Under the pieces are notes generated by a model that was not told where the DNA came from, did not search any database, and saw only the letters and a list, made by a program, of their open reading frames with translations. 64,000 nucleotides of DNA from Pyrrhosoma nymphula (Eukaryota; Arthropoda; Insecta; Odonata; Coenagrionidae). Where the stretch lies: the NCBI GenBank assembly GCA_963573305.1, contig OY754327.1, positions 140,594,855 to 140,658,854 of the forward strand, in the 5' to 3' direction. Shown in pieces: positions 1-11,930 of this stretch. A program made the translations under genes and the position numbers. Position 1 is the stretch's first letter; every line of letters begins with the position of its first letter.

Positions 1-2535
1 TATTGCATTTTGTGATAGGGACAAGTGCCATCTTTCATTAGGCATGTGGTTAAAGAAAAAAAATCGCTGCCCACCACCGGTCACAGGTCTTCGCTGCAAA
101 TGAGAAGCCCTTTTTAAGTGGTGGCGTGGCTGATGAACCGCATAATAGATCCGCATTGCAGGGAAGAGAGAAAGGGTTCGCGGGTGTTGGCGTTAGGAAA
201 AGTGGACAATATAGCAAGGCCCGGTGAGCGCAGCGCTCGTATAAAGTGATGATTGAGCACGGCCTATGGAGATGTGAATAAGTCTGAGCTCTTGAAAAAG
301 CGTCAGTAACTTTTTGGCTAGTTTTTGATAGATGAATATTGAGGGCTTGAAAATAAAATGAGTAACAATTCATTTTGTGTATTGGCGTACTTTAAATCAA
401 GAAGAATGTCAAGTTTTTGCATGGATATTCATTCTCAACTCATATTCAAGCATCATTTAATTAGAATAAAACTTTGGTGGCTTTGCGTTATCACGGGCCT
501 GCATTAGATAGTGAAATAGTTTAAATTAATAATGGCTTCCGAGTTCAAAAGATATTGTTTAATACAAGCCGATGCCGTCGTGGTAACCTCTTCGCTTGTT
601 GATCCGGTATTGGCGGGTAAGCGTACTACCAGGGTGGAATTTTTACCACACAGGGAATGGATGTGTATGTGATATAAAATCAATAAAGTGTATAAGAGGT
701 CGGCGTATATCTAATTTCACTCAATTTAGAAACAGACCCTCGTAATTCATTTCTGTCAGCACGTAGTCGTGGTTCCCTGAAATAATATTTTTTTAAATTT
801 AGGGTTGATGTGAAGGATTACTCGGAAGGGAGTGAGAATCTAAAATATAATTTATTGTTATTTTAAATAAATGAATGGTTGAAGCTAAATTAAATTTGGT
901 TTCCAGTGACGCTAAACAATCTATTTTTGAAAGAATCAAAGTATACGCTCTAATTACGGCAGAAACACACCATCTTCGGTTTATAATAAACTTCGCGACT
1001 AATTAAATTTTATCCCAAACGTCAGCTACTAAGTTAAAGGTATGTAATATTAATTAGCACTTAGTATGAAGAAATTATGCCGTGCTAACGTTATTTCTCG
1101 AAATCACTTACTTGTCTGGGCGTAAGGCGGTAGGGTGTAACATTTTCAACAGGTTCGTAGTCATGTTTGATAATAAGATACACTTCACAGAAATGCTGTT
1201 AGTAACCCATGGAAAGGATACGCTTAACCTTACTCAAGTAATTCGGTGTATCTTTAGGTAAAATCTGAGTAACAGTGGTAAAATTTCATTGAGTTACCGC
1301 CTATTTTTGAAAACTTTCGTTCTCTTTCAGCTGTCGCTACCAAGCATTTGTTTTGAGGCATCTGCGGAGTTACTCGCGGAAGAAGTTGAGATGTGTTGCA
1401 AATGTTAAGACCCACTAGACGTCGGGAGCAGCATTACCATTCAGGGAGATCGATGTTTAACTTCGGCTGTAATTTTTATTAAGGCCTCGGAGATGAGCTG
1501 AAATTTAGCGTTGCTTTCTATTTATGGACTAAGAGATCCTTCCGACTATTTATGACCATGACCTCCTTCCTGATCCTGTCATATAAGCCTAAAAAATAAA
1601 GACCTAAGCACATGAGGATGTCCTTCAGCAACAGTTAAAGTTCGATGAGACGATCGATCGAAATGGCTCGATTAACCATCTCGCAACCTAGCCACCCAAT
1701 CTCTTTCCTTCCGTTAACATTTTCGGGACGAATTCGTATCGTTGCGCATTCTCGGAGAGAATAATTTTTTTTCGCATTCTCTTCTTGTGTAGAAATAGGA
1801 AACTACGCACATTATATTTTATGCATACTATCCTCTGAGCATTTGCCCTCGAGAACGTCTTCTTATTTCTCCCTCCACCCAAGCAGTAAGGTTAGCAAAG
1901 AAACCAAATTATCGACTCTATTCGACATTAGGTGGACTTTTTGGTGGGTAGGGTTTCATTTGACTCTTCTTACTTATGTCATCTTTGGTGAAGGGTTTGG
2001 GATTATACTATCGGGTCTGTGCTTGGAAAAAGTACTAAGTCGTAATAGTTGTTTTGCCATTCCTTCAAGTTATTCTTTTCTTAGACTGATTTATCAGTAT
2101 TTTAAAATATCTTTCGTTCTGATGTGAGTGCAAATTGTCTTGGATAATTAGTGTATCATGAAAGTAGCTATGCAGGTGTAGTGGTATTCCTGGAAAAGTG
2201 TGGAAGGTTTACAGAGATACACATTGTGTAGAAAGCGGCAGCATTTCCTCATTTCAATGAAGACCGTAGGATGTCATTCTTTCTTTCAAAAACATCTTTC
2301 ATTGCTTCACAAAACATAGCCTCCTGAAGCCTGGCATAAGGTTACTTAGGGATACATACTTAAATCAATTGTGGATGATGGTACTTCATACGAGTACTTG
2401 CTCTTGTGAATGTTCCGAAGGCTGACTTGTTCAAGTAAAATTTTATGGCAGTTTATTTTACCCAGTAAAATGGTTACCAAAAGCTAAACGAATTTGAGAA
2501 GGCTTACATTTCATGGCTAGGATACGTCTTTGAAA
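1..2535. other. AT-rich sequence, nothing recognised
   Basis: No coding segment, RNA gene or transposon end was recognised here. The open frames are short and resemble no protein family I know. Confidence 0.5.
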
Positions 2536-2552
2536 ACAATTTATGAAGTACT

Positions 2553-2759
2553 GATGAATTCTTCTCGGACTTCCCACCGAATTAGGTTCGTCATGTTGGC
2601 GGAAGTTTCTACAGGAGACTTTTCTGTCATCTTCACGGCTGTGGATGAAAATGACAGGATAGTCTCCTGTCAAAACGTCGGCCAACATGGAGAACCTAAC
2701 CCATAGGGAAGCCAAAGAAGAATTCATAAGTGTCATTTGCCGGGGAAGTCTGAAACCTT
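2553..2759. mobile_element. Foldback element with 17-bp target duplication
   Basis: Two arms of about 78 bp (2552-2630 and 2651-2727) are imperfect reverse complements separated by a loop of about 20 bp. The element is bracketed by an exact 17-bp direct repeat, acaatttatgaagtact, at 2536-2552 and 2760-2776. Repeats of that length are usual for target-primed reverse transcription rather than cut-and-paste transposition. Each arm contains a core of the form TGAnnATGA, a short stem built on CAGGA/TCCTG, then (G/A)AAAC, which recurs in other foldbacks in this window. No protein-coding capacity is visible. Confidence 0.75.
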
Positions 2760-2776
2760 ACAATTTATGAAGTACT

Positions 2777-5212
2777 TATCTGTATCATTTCCGTCACTCC
2801 CTGAGTATGTGGAAACGTCTTTTGGAAACAAATCGTCTAAACATTTTCACCTATCTCTTCGTGGGATTTTTAAGTTATTTCTTATAAGTTTGTTTTCATG
2901 CAAATGGTACGCAAGAGTGGAACACAAGATTATTCCTTCCCAAAGCGTTGACATAGGATACATTAGGGTGATGGTCGGGAGATTCATGGATTTTGATCTT
3001 TGGATATAACTTTAGCTTGAACACAGCTTCCGATTGACCGTCCTTGGAACCGAAATATCCTCTGAGGACACTCAATAGTTGCATTTTTTCTTTCTTCTTT
3101 TTCCTATCTATTATCCACTTATAACGTAAGAATACGTTAGTCATATCACAGATGTGGACTTCATGTTTCGACTTTGTTGTCTTTCTCTGTGCGTCGTCAC
3201 TTTTGACTCAAATACCGTATTTACGCGTGTAGCTTGCATCGTGTAAGATGCACGCCATAATTTTCACCAAGAAAATTGCGAAAATATGTTTCCCAAGCAT
3301 TGGGATTCTTAGGGAATCTGGAGATGTTCTAAAAAGACATCGACGGTAACTTTCTGCACATGATACAGTATATTGCATTGTGCCGGACACCCATTTGAGC
3401 CCCGAGCGTCCGGCATTGGCAGGGGTGGCCGGCACCAACCTTTAGAGAATTTTATCCTCTTGTTGACACACGTCTGACATTTTAATGTCATGTTACTGAA
3501 AAAAAAACTGAGCATGGTACCCGCGTGCACACTGAAAATTGCATGGTACTCGCTACATTTTGTACCATTTGATAAAAAGTGATTAGTCAGTGATGTCGAA
3601 ACGTCATACGTAAGCATTCGTGTGTCTTAGGCTTCAGACTGATCCGTGACAGTGAGAAAAAAATATTGAAGCCGGCTGCTTTATTTCGTTCCGAATTATC
3701 TAATCACCTGAGCCATTTGCTCAATCATTAGGCGTCCCTTACTGTTAATTTTTATTTGCACTCCTCGAACGTCATTTTTGCTCGTCTCTTATCGCAGTAG
3801 GCCACGCGCCCCCTAAATATGCGTCTACCGATGTTATCTGGGTGGGAATTTACGGGGACCGCCATAAATATAGAAAATCTAGGTGGTGGGACAAAATTGC
3901 AGCGTTGCCATTTAAAGCAGCTCGGCCTGCCCTGTATCTCATCCTTTTATTATACTCGCGGAACAATTTCTTGGAAACGTTTAAAAGACTGGTATCCGTG
4001 AAGCGTCGCATTCAGCGGAAAAGAGCAGGAAATGCTTATCATTCTCTCTCTTGTAAGATTATTTTAACTTCCACGATGAGCAGTAATGAATTCGTTGAAA
4101 AATACCAGAGGAAGAAAGATTTTTTATTTGAAATCGAACTACGGACCTTAGGCTCTCCGGGCCTATGCGCCAATAATGGCATTATCCTGGATTCTAATTT
4201 TTTCAATGGAAACTTCCGGAGAGCGTATTGTAATTAGCTGTATTGTATGTAGAATTACGCTCCTTTCAAGATGGCTCTCGCAATGCAAAGTTCTGCGTCA
4301 AAGAAGGATCCTCGTTCTCGAGGGTCCAACTTTGACGCACACGAGAAAGGGTCTTCTAGAGGATTAGACCTCGAGGATAGATCCTATAAACCACTGCGAG
4401 ATGTGATAAAGCTACCAGTGTAATATTTCATCAACTGTCACGATGAACTGCAGGTAATGTATTGAAAATTGTATTTTCAAATTCTGGGTAGTGTAATGGT
4501 TGGCCCGATGTCTTTCTTTTTCTTTCTGTGCGTCTGTGGTTTGATTTTCGTTCCAGCTCTCCTCTTTTCCCCCTGGGAGTTTTAAACGCATGTTCCTTCG
4601 TGCAGTGGATAATTCCTTCATGCTGTTCTTCTAAATGCCGTCCAGTATTTTTCATTGTGCTTATTTTGCTTCGTTGATAATTTACCGATAATAATATTAA
4701 ACGCGTGACGCCGAATAATTGCTCCAGGTGAAGTTTTTTTTTTCACTCAATGATTCGTCCATGGAGCACGTCATGCCACACACTTGCCGACGCTGCCGTC
4801 AGTAACATTTTGGATTGGCGTGAGACTCTCACGCGTTAATGGTGGGTAGATTGTGTATTGATGATGAGAACAGGTTTAATTATATTCTCCGAGTCGGTTT
4901 ATGGGTCTTTATTACCTCTCAATAATGTAAGACCAATGCTTCAATTGATTGAAATGGCACCCTAATAGGAGTAAAACTTCATTACTCAAGCTGAAGTTTA
5001 TCAATTTCCGACTGGGTGATTTAAGTATTAGGGAAATTTTCGTGGCATATTTTTTTTGCAGAAAGTTATACTATGGCAAACTAAAAATATTTGGCAACCT
5101 AATACTGAAAAGGGGCTAAATTTCCTTTTTCCTACCTCTTGTTTACCTGCTGACGCCGGGTTTCTCTCCACCCTCTCCCAACTCCCCAAACAATCCTTCC
5201 CATACTAAAGTA
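2777..5212. other. Unassigned sequence
   Basis: No gene was recognised. The region holds a 131-codon open frame at 3842-4237 (+) with no family resemblance and a short hairpin at 4294-4339, listed separately. A stretch near 3214-3260 resembles the start of a dispersed element (Tn-like 'accgtattt...' ends are common in animal genomes), but no matching second end was found. Confidence 0.4.
4294..4339. repeat. Short imperfect hairpin
   Basis: Two 21-base arms, 4294-4314 and 4319-4339, pair with three mismatches around a 4-base loop. The total length is below that of a typical microRNA precursor, and the immediate flanks do not pair well. It could be a small MITE remnant or chance. Confidence 0.4.
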
Positions 5213-5225
5213 CCCAGCTATTCTC

Positions 5226-5539
5226 GGGCAACGGCCTGCCACGGTGGAAACACCAGTTCCTGATCAGTCACCGAAGTTAAGCATCGTTGGGCTCGGCTCG
5301 AGTTTGGAGAGGTGATCCTCCGTTTCGTCTGAGTGCTGTTGCCCCTGTCTGTACGTGGCAGACAGTAAGTGCGAATTGACCGTAGCCGTCGAAGTACGTT
5401 AAACAAAGTTTCTGACGAAGGTTTCTGACGAAGGAAGGGCGTTCAGGCTTGCAGTCAGGCAGGTTTTCGGGATTCAAATGACAACGCGGACAAATCCCGG
5501 ATACCTGCCTGACTGCACGTTAAACAAAAATACCACTAC
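5226..5539 (+). mobile_element. 5S-rRNA-derived SINE (SINE3 type)
   Basis: The first ~118 bases (about 5228-5345) align by eye along the whole of 5S ribosomal RNA. They start gcaacggcc, keep the internal A-box region (gaagttaagcatcgttgggc) and a degraded C-box region near 5309-5330, and end gtgctgttgcccc. A ~190-base body follows, with a duplicated tttctgacgaagg at 5408-5433, a 25-bp inverted repeat (5450-5474 and 5493-5517, two mismatches), and acgttaaacaaa occurring twice. The unit is flanked by a direct repeat, ccagctRttctc (5213-5225 and 5540-5552, one mismatch), as expected for retroposition. It is not a working 5S gene. SINEs of this type are transcribed by RNA polymerase III from the 5S internal promoter. 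Confidence 0.8.
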
Positions 5540-5552
5540 CCCAGCTGTTCTC

Positions 5553-6447
5553 ATTGGCGCAAACGACGTCAGTTGTCGATCACCTTCTAAAATAACCATT
5601 CTTCCGTCCATATGACTCCGTTGGCTGGGTTGTATTCCGTTGCTGTCGTTTTAGCCGTTTGGCCGAAAAAGTTTGTTTCTCTCTATTTTTATAGCTGTTA
5701 GATTTATTTCCACTATTAAATGTGTGGGCAGTCACGAAAAGATGCTATTTTCCATATTTTCAATATGAACCCTCTTTTTGGAAGTCTCGCTCACTTGTTG
5801 GCAGACTTTGTTGCCATATTCCTGTGAATCATGGCAATCAAAATCAGGCACGCGTGCAAATAGGAAGAGAGCCTTTAGCTCGATTCGGGTATTAAATGAT
5901 TAGGTATGTTCAGCGGCTTTGTTTCTTGCCGGTTGGAGCAAAGAACTCAAGCGTATTACCAAGATTAGTGAAGGCATTGTTTGTTTCCGTTTTGTTTATT
6001 TGTGTGGGACTCCTGGCGTCCATCCGGCACGCCCTGAAGTTTATTCCTCCCAGTTCTCTCTCTCTCTCTCTTTTTCTCTTTTGTGGCCGTGGGCTATTTT
6101 TAAACGTTTTAAGTCATTAACGGCCCGTGGGGTGATAGGAGAGAAGGTTGAAGGAGAAGGAAGCGCATGATGGGCTGAAATGGGCAACCGACCTGTCATT
6201 GGCACCCGCTCTCTCGCTAAAAGGTCGCACGCGTTACATCATTTCGATCACCCCTCCCGTCCTTCGTAACCCTTTTGGGGCGTGTGCCGTACTCCCTTAA
6301 ACGTTCCGATTCATAAAAAAAGGATGAATGGGTCCTCCCATGTCCAAAATTCCTCCTTGATGACCCAGACTCTATAGAGTCATCGAAGCCTTGGCTCATC
6401 GACCCGGCGCGGCGCTGCGGTTCTAACTTCCCTGCAGGGGAATCACG
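5553..6447. other. Unassigned sequence with a CT microsatellite
   Basis: No gene was recognised. A (CT)n run of about nine units lies at 6055-6071. Confidence 0.5.
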
Positions 6448-6449
6448 TA

Positions 6450-6663
6450 CAGCTCTCGCGAAAGCTTAAGGCGTTCGGATGCGCAGAAGAAGACGTCGTG
6501 GAGGGGTAAAGTTTGGTGGAAGGGGTAGGGAAAAAGGACGCATGGGAAAGCGAATACATGGCATTTGTGCCATACATGAGTGCATTTAAAAAAAATGGAA
6601 TTTGTTTAACGCGGACAACACAAACGCCGCGCATCCGAACGCCATAAGCTTTCGCGAGAGCTG
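6450..6663. mobile_element. MITE with 35-bp terminal inverted repeats, TA-flanked
   Basis: The 35-bp ends (6450-6484 and 6629-6663) are reverse complements with one mismatch, starting CAGCTCTCGCGAAAGC. A TA dinucleotide lies outside each end (6448-6449 and 6664-6665), which fits a Tc1/mariner-type target duplication, although TA is short enough to occur by chance. The 214-bp body has no coding capacity, so it would depend on a transposase supplied elsewhere. Confidence 0.7.
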
Positions 6664-8679
6664 TAACTGCCCTTGCTCCATAACGTCGCATTCTGGAACG
6701 CCAGAAAACTTCGTCCCATATGAGTACGTATCTTGAGGCGAGGTTCTCAACGTCGACGTTATCGGGGCGCTACCGAAAGTATGAGAAAGTTATATTGCGA
6801 ATTCATTCCACTCGGCCCGTCCCTTGTTCGAATCTTTCCATCCAATCCGAAGTAGGGAAAATGGTCACGTGACTGCGCTGCGAAGCAGAATACAATAAAG
6901 GAACTCAACTGAGGAAGAATGCACTGATACAATATTTTAAATAAATAGTGGTTCTTAACATATATGACTTTGGATAAACGATAGAAAAACGGCAATGCAT
7001 GTTAATAGTATAGAAACGAGAAAAACGGTGGGCAGATGATTATTTAAAGGTCTTTCTTAGCGAAATCAATCAATTTACCTATGATTATGCAGAATCAGCT
7101 TTCATTATTTTTTTTCCAACCTACCTTACTACGTGATTTTAAGCGTAAAACACTACAGCGAGATAATAATGATGTTTATTGATGTCTCAATGCTCTCTTA
7201 TAGATCTCGGGAACATAGATTTAGGTGTAAGTGCAAATGTGAGCATTGTGTTGTCCAGAGGCTGACAGGAACGGAAGGGTATATCTTGTGTGAAGTACCT
7301 ATGCATTATTTTTCAAGGCTTCACCATCCCAAGTACCTGAAAAACTTTCATTGATAGAATAGCAGCACCTACATTTGCAAATATTTTTTCTAAAGGCTGT
7401 AATATTACCGTGGCCATGACATTTCCTAAATTTGCACGTCTGCTCGCCGACAAATTATGACGGACTTGAGCGAAATGAAAATACTTTATCGTTGTACAAA
7501 TGATATCATATTATAGAAAAATGCCACTAACATCCGTTGACAAATACTGGAAATTTATTTTATTGATTAGCTCGTTAAGTGGAAGTAAAGAGGATCTGGT
7601 ACCACTTTGGCACAGCTTTGATTTATCCTCTTGGCATCATATCAAGAATCTTACATAATATTAATGAAAGTTAGGATTATGAGCCAAACAGAATTGTAAA
7701 GAATAGATAGAAATATCATGCTACACAGTAATTTTATTGTGGCTTATTGCGTATACAATAGTTGTACTTTTGCACTAGGAAGCTTCCACCATGTGGGGTT
7801 ATTCTATAACTGATAACAATACACATAAATACGTTCACATAGTTGTATTTTAGCACTTCCAAAGCTATTCATGAAGGCATTGCTATTTCGTCACATCGAA
7901 AACACTGGTCAGAAACACTAAAGCCAAAGAAGTATATTGCACGGACACGAATTCTTTAAAACTTTAAAGTAAACACGAAAGGAAAGGCAATCACATTTCA
8001 ATCCTCAACCCCGAAATATATGTATATGCACTTGCAAAATGAACTTCCACTTGGCATGGCACAGAAAAGAAAATCACAAATATGTAAATAAACCACTTGG
8101 CTCTTCACTCGAGTGATCATCACCTCCTTATATTGAGAGGTAAATGTGACTTTGCACCACAATTAGGAATTCCAACGCGCAATAAGCCTGCATCAAACTA
8201 CTATTGATCATAACGCAGGTAACACACGTACCACACAGATTCTCTCCGGAACAAAAACAACAACACAACAAAACGCGATCGTAAATAAAACTCCGGCGCG
8301 CAACTTTTCTCATTCGAAGACACAAAGGTAAATTTTAGCCCGAGTGCCTTAGCAACATCCTGAAATTTTTGACGAACATTAAAAATCGTCTACTTTCAAC
8401 GAAATTTCACACACGCGCACTGCCAAACCCGGCCATTATTAATGTGAAGGAATAATGTGATGAAGTGTTAAAATAACATTTCCACAGGAGCTTGAACGTT
8501 TGACGTGACGTTGAAAAAGACTTGTTGCATTATTCAAAAATAAAATTTTCCATTGAAATTCCTTGGATAGCAGCCTCCCTGAGTTCTTATTGCATCCGAA
8601 TACTGTTATTAAAAGACGAAATATTAAGCAACTGGCTCTAATTTGCATATAATTTTACTTGACGTTATGATAGACCGAC

Positions 8680-8930
8680 TTCTAACGCGGCCTTATGAAG
8701 CGCCTCGTTTTTGGCGTTCTGCAGCGTCCTTTCCAGTTACGTGATCGCTTCAAGCGCAGACGCATCACGGGTGGACGTTATGGAGCGCCGGCGATGTGTA
8801 AACAACCGATACGTAATCGCGATGGGCGTTCTGCTGAGATTTGGCGCTCTGGAACGCCAAAATCGGGACGTTATGAGTTACGTGATTACCCTACTGGTCA
8901 CGCTGAAGCGTCGAAGCGGATTTAAAAATC
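8680..8930. repeat. GC-rich block with internal repeat motifs
   Basis: This block contrasts with its AT-rich surroundings and repeats short motifs in both orientations: ggcgttctg (twice), gttacgtgat (twice), acgttatgga/acgttatgag, and ctggaacgcca. The last motif and ccataacgtc also occur just right of the MITE at 6672-6705. It is probably a degraded dispersed element. No ends could be defined. Confidence 0.35.
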
Positions 8931-10059
8931 GTTACTTCAGGGTTTAGTGTTTAACTTCGATTCAAAAACTCAAATTACATCATAAGTAGGTATCAAACAT
9001 TTCCCATTTTAGGAAGGGACTTGATAGAAACGCAAATTTCTGCAAACGGGTGGAAATTTGACGCCTCTATCTTATGCTGATGTTACAGCGTTAAAATGTT
9101 ATTTGCTGATGTGCGTTGGGAGAAATTCATATGGTGTTAAATATTATTTTAATTCTCCCACGTTGTGTAAGAGATTCGTCGGGGCACATAGAATTCGTAT
9201 CCAGTGCAATGGGATCGGTTATTAATATTTAATTCAGTGAAAAATATTTTTTCTCGCGGAGAAAAATTTGTACTTATTTTAGTTCTGACATGCGCAATAA
9301 TATTTCATCGTTTGTGGACGTTTCTAACGTACCTGGTGAAATTATTGTTGATAGGATCTCTATGATTTTATAGTTATCGCTATAAAAACAGTGCAAATTC
9401 TTAGTAATAAATGTTAATCTTCATCTTGATAAACTTGGCCTCATAGTAGGATTTTTTATTTTAGCTGTGGAATTTAGATTAACCTATCGAGAACTTCTTC
9501 ACGCATGTTAATCTTTATGTGCTGCTAGAGGTCCTCCTATATCGATGTAAAAACTACGGGAAGTGGTGGTTTAATGCGTATTTCTTGTGGTGCATGGTTA
9601 TACCATTGGCCTAGGAACGTTTGAGAAACTGTAAATGAAGATTACAATTATCAACTCTGTATTTACTGACATGACCTCCTCGTTTCCCAAATTCCGGTTT
9701 TAACTATATATTTACTTCCATCTGTGAAGGAACCCAACGTGGCTTTAGTGGATGAGTCCCCGTCTAATGATAGTATATCGTTCAGGTGGTTTCCTTTACT
9801 GTATTTTCTGAAATTCACATGCTTCTAGCATTAAGATATCCAAAGCCTTGGAGAATTCGTCGTTGACAATCCTCTTCCCCTTTTTTGCTACCACAATTCA
9901 TGCATTTTTATGACAACATTCTGACTCACGTTAATACATTTTGTTTGGGACGCGGCCAGCTGGAACTCAAGTGTAAGGTTAATCGAGAATGAAATGGTTT
10001 CAGGAGTTTTGCATGTATTTGTAATAAAAGTGGCCTAAAAGGTGTTAGGCAATTTACGG

Positions 10060-10350
10060 TCGGCACTTCAGCTTAGCGGGAGACGCCCCACCAGTGGCCG
10101 GGTCCGCATTCGTGCCTCCCTGGGGGCCTCCTCCTCCACCCCGGCGCCTATTGCCGCCCCGTCGCTTGTGTGGTCGGTGGCCCTTCTCACTCCCTGTGAG
10201 GCTCCTCCCTTTCCGAGCGCTTAACCTCTCCCGTCCTCACACCTGCGCAATTCCCCCCATATCCGCTGAGTGGGCGTATGCTCTCTGCGAAGTGTATGAA
10301 TGGGACCATAGGCTCCCGTCACGATGTTTAAATGATGAAGGCTGCGGGTT
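10060..10350. other. GC-rich island
   Basis: About 290 bases of C-rich, CpG-containing sequence in an AT-rich intron. No reading frame in it resembles a known protein. It may be a regulatory island or the remnant of a GC-rich repeat. Confidence 0.35.
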
Positions 10351-11580
10351 TTAAAGTGGGCCCTGCCCACTGGCAGGAACACATATTCCACTTGGGAAGA
10401 GTTTCTCTCCCACTCGCACCCAGAATTCGGTCGAATTTCATTGAAATGTGGAAGTGTACTTCTTTCCATCTTATTTTATAGAAGCGAAATAAAGATATGC
10501 CTGGATTAAAGAAAAATATTCTCGACACTTGAGAAATGTTTCAAGTTCATACAAGTGGAAGTTATTAGAATGTACAAGTGTTCGTACAATATCCCAGTAA
10601 CTATTGACTTGCTATTTTTCCAGGCTGTTTGATTTGGGCTGATGTTTCTCTTGTTCGGTAAGCGAGGGATGAGCGGTTCATTAAAGAATGTGGATCTTGT
10701 CTTCAAGTATGGAACATGTATTAATGGAGTGTTGTTGGCTAGCTTGGGATGATAGAGGAAATGGATTTGAGAATAATCACCGAACAGATACTGAGGAAAA
10801 CGTAAACGTTTCTAGAGTAAGGAATACCTATGGGTGATTAAGTCATGGCTTGATGTGGTGGAGGTGACTCTCACGAGTATTAGGATTCAAAAGAAGAAGC
10901 GAACATGTATGATGTCACAATGACTGTGACAGAGGTGAAAGGATTATACACGGTTTGGGAAAAGTTGAAAAGAAATTAGGGTAAAATAGCCAGTTTTCCT
11001 GGGCAACGAAGAAATAATAGGCTTTTTGACTGAGTCTACCCCAGAAGGAAATAGCGCTAAGTATATTTGGATACAAGCATGCGTCATTTACTAAATGATC
11101 TTTAATCAAAAAACGTATCACATCTGTAAATTGGTCGCTACTGTCGGTCGCTATTGATACTTGTGATTCATAATTGATTAACTTTTTAAGGAGGCTGGGT
11201 AATTTCTGTGCATGTAACTGAAAGAAAATAAAGCGTCGTAAAATAATGTATGTTCTGAGATCGGGTTGTTCTCCACCTTTGTATTTTATTAGAGTTTTCG
11301 CTGCACAACGGTAGCTGATTTTTTTCTGACTTTTTGCAGCCTAAACTCCTTCAAAAACTAATAGAAATAGAAATATTGTTTAGGGACTCACTCCCTTATG
11401 TGTAATTCCTCAAAGTAATATGATCTATTTCTATGGTAACACATTTATGAATGACAATGAATTAGACGTTTTTTAGTGATAGTTGTGTGTCACATCTTGT
11501 GATGATTGCTAAAATAATATTTCTGATGCATCTTAGATTGCAAATGAAAATTTGTTAAGGGGAGAACATATCTCGGATAT

Positions 11581-11886
11581 ATGTCAGCATTCTCTCGGGA
11601 TCTACACCGGGTATTAAGGTCCGTGGCGGCCGACGTTTCGACGCTCGAGTCGAACATCATCCTCAGGGCAGAGGTAAGTGCCTTGAGTAGAGATTGAAGT
11701 CAATTTATACCCACGGGCAGGTCAGGTCCGAAATTTGGCGGGAAATTTTATGCACTATCTTGTGGTCTTGATTCTCCCATTGAGAGACCTCACCTCTGCC
11801 CTGAGGACGATGCTCGACTCGAGCGTCGAAACGTTGGCCACCATGGACCTAAATACCCGGTGTATATCCCGAGAGATCGCTGACAT
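11581..11886. mobile_element. Foldback element with 98-bp arms
   Basis: The arms 11581-11678 and 11789-11886 are reverse complements with about ten mismatches, separated by ~110 bp. Each arm holds the core CTGAGGA(T/C)GATG, a 9-bp stem based on GCTCGA/TCGAGC, then GTCGAAACGT(C/T)GGCC. A possible target duplication, tatctc(g/a)gata, lies at 11569-11579 and 11919-11929 with one mismatch, which would put the element at about 11580-11918. There is no coding capacity. Confidence 0.75.
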
Positions 11887-11930
11887 ACATCTTCGCCGGG
11901 AAATCTAGAAATCCTACTTATCTCAGATAG

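Larger units (their letters stand above)
6666..11568. other. Unassigned sequence
   Basis: No gene was recognised. It contains a GC-richer block at about 8680-8930 with internally repeated motifs (ggcgttctg, gttacgtgat, gacgttatgag) whose pieces also occur at 6672-6705, and a GC-rich patch at about 10060-10350. The rest is AT-rich with short, uninformative open frames. Confidence 0.45.

Noticed and set aside
3842..4237. 131-codon plus-strand open frame
   Set aside because: No similarity to a known family and no splice or transcript evidence.
5228..5345. Functional 5S rRNA gene
   Set aside because: Many substitutions against 5S rRNA, no T-run terminator at the expected end, and the unit is the head of a longer element with target duplications.
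9738..9770. Hammerhead-like gtggatgagtcc motif
   Set aside because: The matching GAAAC and stems are absent.
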